NCBI RefSeq assembly: GCF_023101765.2
Contig: NC_064242.1
Location: 5,754,327 to 5,818,326 of the forward strand
DNA from: Spodoptera frugiperda
Lineage: Eukaryota; Arthropoda; Insecta; Lepidoptera; Noctuidae
Direction: 5' to 3'
Length of the DNA stretch: 64,000 bases
How positions within the stretch are numbered: the stretch's first letter is position 1; every line of letters starts with the position of its first letter. This document shows, in pieces, positions 57,691 through 64,000 of the stretch. The translations under genes and the position numbers were made by a program. The notes beneath the pieces were generated by a model, which saw nothing but the letters and a program-made list of their open reading frames with translations, was not told where the DNA came from and made no database searches.

Positions 57691-58594
57691 CAATCGCACT
57701 TGTATAGGCCAGCCAGCCGCAATGTCATACGCGATATCTGTGATTGTTACTCTTTTTAAGCCGGACATGGCCGCGGTAAGGCTTTTTTATGGGAGTCCGA
57801 GTAGATACAACCGGAACACTCTAAGTGTGGTGGTTATGGGTCCTTTGAACATAAATAACTATCTTGGATCCCACAACGAAATGAATCAAAAGATATTTTT
57901 AGAGGAAAAGAAAAAAACGATAGGTTTCCGGTGAATTTAATGCAGGAGACAGAATGACTTAAGCCTGAAGACACAAAAGATACTCCACTGGGAATAGGCG
58001 CCAAGCAAAAAATTTGACTAATAAACTGAATGGGCCCTATGGGTGAGCTGTTATAACTTGAATCAAGATACTGCAAAACTGTCTATTGCAAAAATCATTA
58101 ACGAATACTCTCTAGAGAGCGTCATACCACACTGTAACCACTCAACCAACGAGCTAGAACGATCTAAATATGTATTTAGTAATGTATATACAAATTATAT
58201 AAATGGCGTTATCATCCATACCCTTACTAAAGTCACGCGCGGCAGAGCGAAACCGAGATAATGTTTTGGGGATTTTACGAATTCTATTTTTATATTTTAA
58301 TGGTTTATACCGACAGAAATAATATTGGTTTTTCCTGATAACTGACTGGCTATTGCAAACTGGTCCTCTGTTACCTACCTACATGGTAGAACTGGAAGTT
58401 TAGGGAAAAAGATTTTTCTGCTTATTCTCTGTTCAGTAATCTATTAGTTTGAGTTTTATTAACTACTGCATGTATTTCTGTTGGGGTTTATAATGTTGAT
58501 TAGTTAATAGATTAGTTGTTGTAGCACTTGGTACCATGTAGCCTATTCGCTGTAATATAATGTACATTTCTATGTACAATGTCAAGTACACTGG
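57691..58594. other. Unassigned sequence after the LINE relic
   Basis: 57770-58260 is less AT-rich than its flanks and has two short overlapping open frames, but no motif, signal peptide or splice site. It could be part of an unrecognised mobile element. The rest is AT-rich. Confidence 0.35.
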
Positions 58595-58802
58595 GAAATC
58601 ATTAGTGCCTTCTCTCACCTTGAACTAGGCAAACGGACTGTCACACTCTTACTGCCTAAAAGCTACCCCGTTCCTACTTCTTCTTTTAAGCCGGAGCCTT
58701 TGTACCCGCTAGACAGTTCGCAGCTCCGGATCGGCATCAGCCCTACTGGGCCGCATCTGTGGTGGTTGATGGCTATTTGGAACGCCGAAACGCGATTTAT
58801 TT
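58595..58802 (-). mobile_element. 5'-truncated LINE tail copy (decayed)
   Basis: It contains gactgtcacactcttactgc, agccggagcctttgtacccg and cgcagctccggatcggcatc agccctactgggccg, matching the LINE 3' UTR. Confidence 0.75.
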
Positions 58803-59147
58803 TACCGCTGACAGTAGAGGTAATCTAAATCACTCACTATTATTATTACTTTTTTAAATTGAAAATTATCTTTAGTTTAGGTATACTAGAGTTGCTTTTA
58901 ACCTCAAGTATGGCCTTTATTATAATATCCAGTAACATTTCGTCAAAAATATTTTGCTAATAAATTGAATCCTGATGTTACTAGGAAACGCTTGCAAGCT
59001 TCTTACTTAGTCAACGTATTATAATATTGCCTCAGCTCATTAGTGATTCACTTGATATTACATAGTAAGTAATAAATTCTTAGAAATTGTATATCTTTCC
59101 TATGTTTCTTTGTAGAGATAGAAGGAAATATACTTACTAACATCTAA
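58803..59147. other. Nothing recognised
   Basis: AT-rich, no feature recognised. Confidence 0.4.
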
Positions 59148-59390
59148 GTGTGGGAGAGCCATGCTTCGGAACGAATGGGCCGGGTTGACCGGAGTGAAAC
59201 GCTTGCGGTGTGTTTCGTTGTATGCGTCAGGCTACTGGAGGCCGAATTACCTCCCTTCCCAATCTTCGCAATCCCCGATTCCCCAACAACCCTCATATTC
59301 CTGACCTCCAAAAGGCCGGCAACGTACTTATAATACCTCTGATGTTAACCGTGAAACCCGAAGTTTCCATGGGCGGTGACGACTAGCAAG
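59148..59390 (+). repeat. Repeat family B, near-complete copy
   Basis: Starts gtgggagagccatgcttcgg, includes ccttcccaatcttcgcaatc and aaaggccggcaacgtactta. The 3' end is altered (tccatgggcggtgacgacta). Confidence 0.8.
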
Positions 59391-60224
59391 TCTGCTAATG
59401 ATTGCTAACTAACTATCCGACGAAATAGTAAATTTAAACATTTTTAATAACTGTCAATCACAATAATTAGCTCCTCTTTTAATAAAGATAATCAATTTTG
59501 AATACCATTACTTCTAAGTGCAAATGCTTCCTTTGGTGCACAATAACAGCCATGACGCTGAATTCATATTTGTGACATATTTTTAGAACAAAATTAAGCA
59601 ATATTTGAGTTAACACACGAATAGTATCACATCATATTAACAGCTGTCTATTAGAAATGTCGTGTCGTATTGCAAATGCAATTCACACCACTTAGCTAAA
59701 TCCTTGTGCGTCAGCCTAGTCTAGTCAGTCTAAAAGTGACGTCACTATAAAAGTGATTTATAATACTATGTTCTAGAATTTGTATACTTTTTTTGAAATG
59801 ATGCAAGCGATTCTTTCTTGGTATTGAGTAGTATTTTGATTTTGAATTTTAGTATCAAGTAAGTAGCGACCCAACCTTATTACTTTTGGCAAAACAATTA
59901 TGAAATAACACATTGAAACGTTTTAATATTTTAAGATTGATTCAACATCAAGAAATGAATCTACATAGTCCAGTCTTTAGGTAATTAAATAATAATATTT
60001 CGTATAGGTATTTCCATCTTCCAAAATCTGATTTTAACATTAACTTATATTTTCCTCAAACAAAACCCTCATCATATATCGTAACCTAACAACAGCATCT
60101 TAATAATACTTATTTTTAACTTTTCTAACACAAATAAATTAAAGAGAATCAATAGTAAAGAATTTATACAAAGTTAAGCACAAGTTTGTTTACTTTTTTG
60201 ATATTCAGTGGGTAAAGTATGTTA
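59391..60224. other. Nothing recognised
   Basis: AT-rich, no feature recognised. Confidence 0.4.
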
Positions 60225-60232
60225 GTCTTAGT

Positions 60233-60627
60233 TAGTGTCCGACCGATGCTTCGGCTTCGGCTTCGGCCACCTTCGGCCAAACCTTCGGCTTCGGCCAAAG
60301 ATTAGCCGAAGCTTTGGCCGAAGCCGAAGGTTTGCAAGTTGTCAAAATTTTAATTTTTTGAAGGATACTAGAGCGAGACCGAGATTGCGCAGAGCAATTT
60401 TTCAAGCAATTTGACAATAATTTATATTACCTACTTATATGTTTTTGTCACTCGCTTCGTAATTAGGCTAAACCTCTAAAGCTCTCAGAATATGTAATAA
60501 TCACATTTCTCAAGGTCATCCATCACCTTCGGCTTCGGCTTCGGCCGAAGTTTTTGGTGAATACCGATTAATCGGCTTCGGCTTCGGCTTCGGCTTCGGC
60601 TAGAATTGCACCTTCGGTCGGACACTA
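60233..60627. mobile_element. hAT-type non-autonomous element with CTTCGG arrays
   Basis: 395 bp with terminal inverted repeats TAGTGTCCGACCGA. The 8-bp perfect duplication gtcttagt (60225-60232 and 60628-60635) is the hAT length. Sub-terminal regions are arrays of cttcgg in both orientations (for example 60247-60290 and 60528-60602). The centre is AT-rich. Confidence 0.85.
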
Positions 60628-60857
60628 GTCTTAGTACATAGTAGCAGCGAGATACCATTAAGAGAGACCTATAGTCGTCAGTGGACGTCTTGTGGCTGAC
60701 ATGATGAACGATGCCTTCTGACCGGAAGATGTTAAGCAACATTTTTTGCGATATTCATTAATACATATCACTCGAAGGAGAAAAATTTGCTGATTCCGAA
60801 TATGTATGTAACTCAAAATTGCTATAAAAAATAGTTTTTGGGCGGAAGGCATCGATA

Positions 60858-60907
60858 ATAATATGATGATAATAATGATGATGAATATGATGATGATGAT
60901 GATTATA
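60858..60907. repeat. Microsatellite (gat)n
   Basis: An imperfect gatgat/aat repeat of about 50 bp. The open frame across it on the minus strand (poly-Ile) is an artefact of the repeat. Confidence 0.8.
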
Positions 60908-61679
60908 ATGGCACATACATACGTCAAGTAACTACATATAAATATGTATATTTGTGTCACATTAATCTACAAAAAATCTCACCGGAATATTTATTCTGAT
61001 CTTGTGGTTGGTTTGCTAACTACATACAAATTGAGATCTACAGGCTTCCGTACAAAATTTTCCGTTACAATACTTGTAGTGATCGTCATTGCATAATTTA
61101 TTTTAGTTCAATGACTGTCCACATTTGGATGTGTTAGTAACTGTGTAGGTTTTACACAATTATGTTAATAAGCAGCAAACTACTACATATGTAAGCATAT
61201 AGGTAACGTAGGCATACTACGTACGTAGGTATAATTTATACCATATTTAAACTTGATCTCTTTTTTGTCATACCTACCTACCTATACATAATAATATATG
61301 TATTTAATAAACCTTTTCAATGCAAGTTTCCATTTGTACTATTCACTTATGTACTTCTATTTATCTTTCGTATTAAGTTTATGCCAAAGCACGATGTCAT
61401 GAGTTCAATTTCCGGGCTGGGTAAACTGTCACTTAGTTACATGAGAGTCTTAGAAGCAGGAAGTTATGTTACTTACATGGCAAGGGCACGAAAGAAAATA
61501 TTGAAAGAGTTTGCACCTACTTTGAAAAAAAAATCTTCTTGGACATGACCCAGTTCTAACTTTGCTATAACTACGGAAGATAAGTAAGTTCCAAATTTTG
61601 AACCCAAAATATTAGTACAAGTTTTTAATTTAACTCATTTGTGTTTTAAACGCACCTACGACAAAGTAGGAATCTGTGC
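60908..61679. other. Nothing clear
   Basis: AT-rich. A segment near 61395-61440 (gagttcaatttccgggctgg) may be a decayed SINE head. Confidence 0.35.
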
Positions 61680-61790
61680 AAGTGTGGAAACCAGATTTTG
61701 GCACAAATAGGCCGGCTCGACCGGAGTTAAACCACGACGTCACAGAATCCTTTACCGTCAAACAACGCTTAAGGTAGAGCCATCCTATCG
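61680..61790 (+). repeat. Repeat family B, 5' fragment
   Basis: The stretch gtgtggaaaccagattttgg followed by cacaaataggccggctcgac cggagttaaaccac matches the beginning of family B only. Confidence 0.7.
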
Positions 61791-63287
61791 CACCGAATCG
61801 CTATATCTATTAACACTTTCAATAAGAAAAAACAGACGTAATCTAAGATACCTAATCTTCAAATATAACTTGACATTAGATATTCCAGCATTAAATAGGA
61901 GCATTTAATTTAAATTTAAAAGACGTTCAGTTGATGGAACTTCACACATCCCTTAGTATTGTAATAACGAAGGCAGTTTATTTTAAAGTCCTTTCAACAG
62001 AATGCCTTTGTACTTACATTTAACTTTGATTAAAGCCTTGGCTTTCATATACTCTAAAATTGTCTACAGAGTAAAATATTAACATACTCAAGCTCCTATA
62101 AATTATGACACTGAAGTCTCATAATTACGTTATTTCAAGCTCATTTTTAAACTCATTTAAGTTTCCATATTAAAATATTGTGAAAAAGAAAATCCTTTCC
62201 ATTTAAATATATCACATGCATTAAAGAGGTGGCTTCGATATAGCAAAGGAGACAATTTTTTTTTTTCATAATACTATAGTGGTATGCAAACTCTTTGGGT
62301 GCTAGCCACAGTACCCGTGCGATGAAAAGCGCCGCTTGTCATACTTCTTTTGTTGAGAGTTTTCGTAATATGTTCTGATAATATAGTTTTTGGTAAAGTT
62401 GCTAAATTCCATAAAGTTTTACGAGTCACAAAGCCCTTTTGTTGAATCCTGACCCACCCCGACTACAATACTTATTTTTGTCAAAGGGATTTACTATATC
62501 CTTTATTTTTAATACTTATAATAGGTTCCTTTGAAGCAAGGTTAAATTTATTGAGGAATATTACATTGTAGTTTATGTACGCAAAAAATTGCATCATTTA
62601 TTATTATGGGTCCTAAGCGTGACTCAAAACTACTAGTTTTGAGTACGAATTCGTCGAAAAGTTACATAAATAAACCGTTCAACCTAATCAATTCATCATA
62701 TGATTAAATTTTGATTGATTCAACTTTCAATTAAAATACTATAGTCTATTACCTATAATAGTAAAAACAGTTGTTTATTTTATATATGGTATGTACCTAA
62801 GTTCTTTTATCTCAAAGCTTTATATTTACGCATTTTACCGCAATAGGGGAAACTAAAAATAATCTTTCTGTTTATGGCACTAAACTAGAACTGTAAGCAG
62901 TTAGGGATGTCCTTGAGTTGACTGTTACATTTACTGAGTAAATAAAACTTAAGACGACAGATTGTGTGTTATTTTTCCAAGAGTAATAAAGCAAATAAAG
63001 TACTACATATCTCTGTAGCTTCGACTACGTCAATAAAGCGTTTCATTGGCTTCGAGGTAGGTCCTATATCTGTGCTAAAACGCGTGAAATTCGATACAGC
63101 TGTTTATCCATTATAAACACAAAAACATAATATTTACGGACTAAAAGTATTCTTCGTATGTGTTAGCTTCGGCCACAGTTGTACCCATTATGTTAATGGG
63201 GCAAGTTTTCGATGCCCAAAATATTAACTATGTTTACCCAGGTCATGGTGTTCTTTTAAATTGTTTAACTGGCAAACAAACAAAGAA
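61791..63287. other. Nothing recognised
   Basis: AT-rich, no feature recognised. Confidence 0.4.
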
Positions 63288-63495
63288 ACTTTTTTTATGA
63301 TATAAGCCGGCAAACCAGCAGACGTATCATCTGATGATAAGCAATCACCGCCGCCCATGGACACCCGAAATAAGATAGGAAGATTGGGAAGGGGGTCAAT
63401 TGGGCATCTGGTAACCTCATTCACACAACGCAAGCGTTGTTTCACGCCGCTTTTCTGTGAGGCCATGGTAACACTTCGGTCGAGCCATTTCACTT
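63288..63495 (-). repeat. Repeat family B, near-complete copy
   Basis: Reverse orientation: ataagccggcaaaccagcag, gcaatcaccgccgcccatgg acacccg, then gcaagcgttgtttcacgcc and acacttcggtcgagcca. Confidence 0.8.
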
Positions 63496-63685
63496 GATGA
63501 AACGCTATAGCTACTCTTTTTTCTTTCTACGTACAGACACACTGATCTATTGGCTTAATTTTGGTATATAGGTAAAGATAGAAGATGTATTTGACCTGTC
63601 TATCTGTCCTTGACTTCGTACAACTTTGGCCCTTTGAGGCATAAGTTTATTAATAAGGTTTATTCTGATAAGTGATAAACTTTAT

Positions 63686-63770
63686 GACTACCTCGTTAGC
63701 CGAGTAGGCGTCAGTGTAACTTTTAAATATAGGATCTGATGCTTAATTTGGACAAAGTATTATTTTGACT
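63686..63770 (+). mobile_element. Decayed SINE family 1 head
   Basis: The stretch gactacctcgttagccgagt followed by aggcgtcagtgtaac and ggacaaagtattattttgac resembles the head and body of the SINE at 9125, much decayed. Confidence 0.45.
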
Positions 63771-63807
63771 TTTGTTTCGAAATTCTGCTGTGGTATTTAG
63801 TTAATTG

Positions 63808-64000
63808 ACTACACGGTTGGCGCAGTGATTGGGTGACCGGCTGCAGTGCAATGTGTTGCGACTTCGATTCCCGTACCGGTCAAAATTAATAATGGCATTT
63901 TCTGAGTAGAATGACTAGTAGCCGGAGTCAGGAAGTTCTGCGGTGTTTCACCCCCGTGCCTCGAGAAACACGTCAATCCGTTAGTCCTGCACCTGATCTC
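63808..64000 (+). mobile_element. tRNA-headed SINE, family 3 (runs off the window)
   Basis: The head actacacggttggcgcagtg resembles family 2, but after the B-box-like acttcgattcccg the body differs: attttctgagtagaatgac, ctgcggtgtttcacccccgt gcctcgaga and cctgcacctgatctc at the window edge. Confidence 0.75.

Noticed and set aside
57680..58261. Two short frames after the LINE relic as a possible gene
   Set aside because: No motif, signal peptide, splice sites or supporting repeat. Treated as unassigned.
60658..60960. 100-codon minus-strand frame with a poly-Ile stretch
   Set aside because: It is a translation of the gat microsatellite.

Overview
The window looks like AT-rich moth (Lepidoptera, probably noctuid-like) nuclear DNA. 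The signs are single-exon and multi-exon genes with GT-AG introns and AATAAA signals, tRNA-headed SINEs, an R1-like LINE with many 5'-truncated copies, mariner, hAT, PIF and foldback elements, and no bacterial-style operons. The host assignment is an inference from repeat style, not from a database match.

Region 1 (1-8.4 kb) is a tandem array of four single-exon genes on the + strand (332-865, 2085-2615, 3560-4093, 7828-8370). Each codes for a small secreted protein of 176-180 residues with a signal peptide, a Cys-x3-Pro-Asp-Pro-Pro-Tyr signature and four cysteines common to all copies. Genes 1 and 3 lie in a 1.23 kb duplicated block and differ by two residues, both in the signal peptide. The array probably continues upstream of base 1. 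A 2.6 kb TIR-bounded element (4786-7387) sits between genes 3 and 4.

Region 2 (9.4-34.1 kb, perhaps to 50.4 kb) is one large minus-strand locus for a secreted Gly/Ala-rich protein. The signal-peptide exon is at 34080-34138 and ten coding exons can be traced with consensus splice sites and compatible phases, apart from one noted exception. At least four alternative 3' ends are possible (14761, 13664, 12494, 9585). The product may be cuticular or another extracellular structural protein, but I do not recognise it. Its 16.7 kb intron carries a dead mariner, foldback elements and SINEs. A possible 5'-UTR exon and promoter lie near 50.43-50.51 kb.

Region 3 (35.5-38.7 kb) is a recent, 5'-truncated R1-like non-LTR retrotransposon with an open 953-codon frame, a poly(A) tail and a 14-bp target-site duplication. 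About ten short copies of its 3' end are scattered through the window.

Region 4 (38.7-64 kb) shows no convincing protein-coding gene. It holds LINE fragments, three or more SINE families, a repeat family here called B, a hAT-type element with CTTCGG arrays, a PIF-type MITE, palindromes and AT-rich unique sequence.
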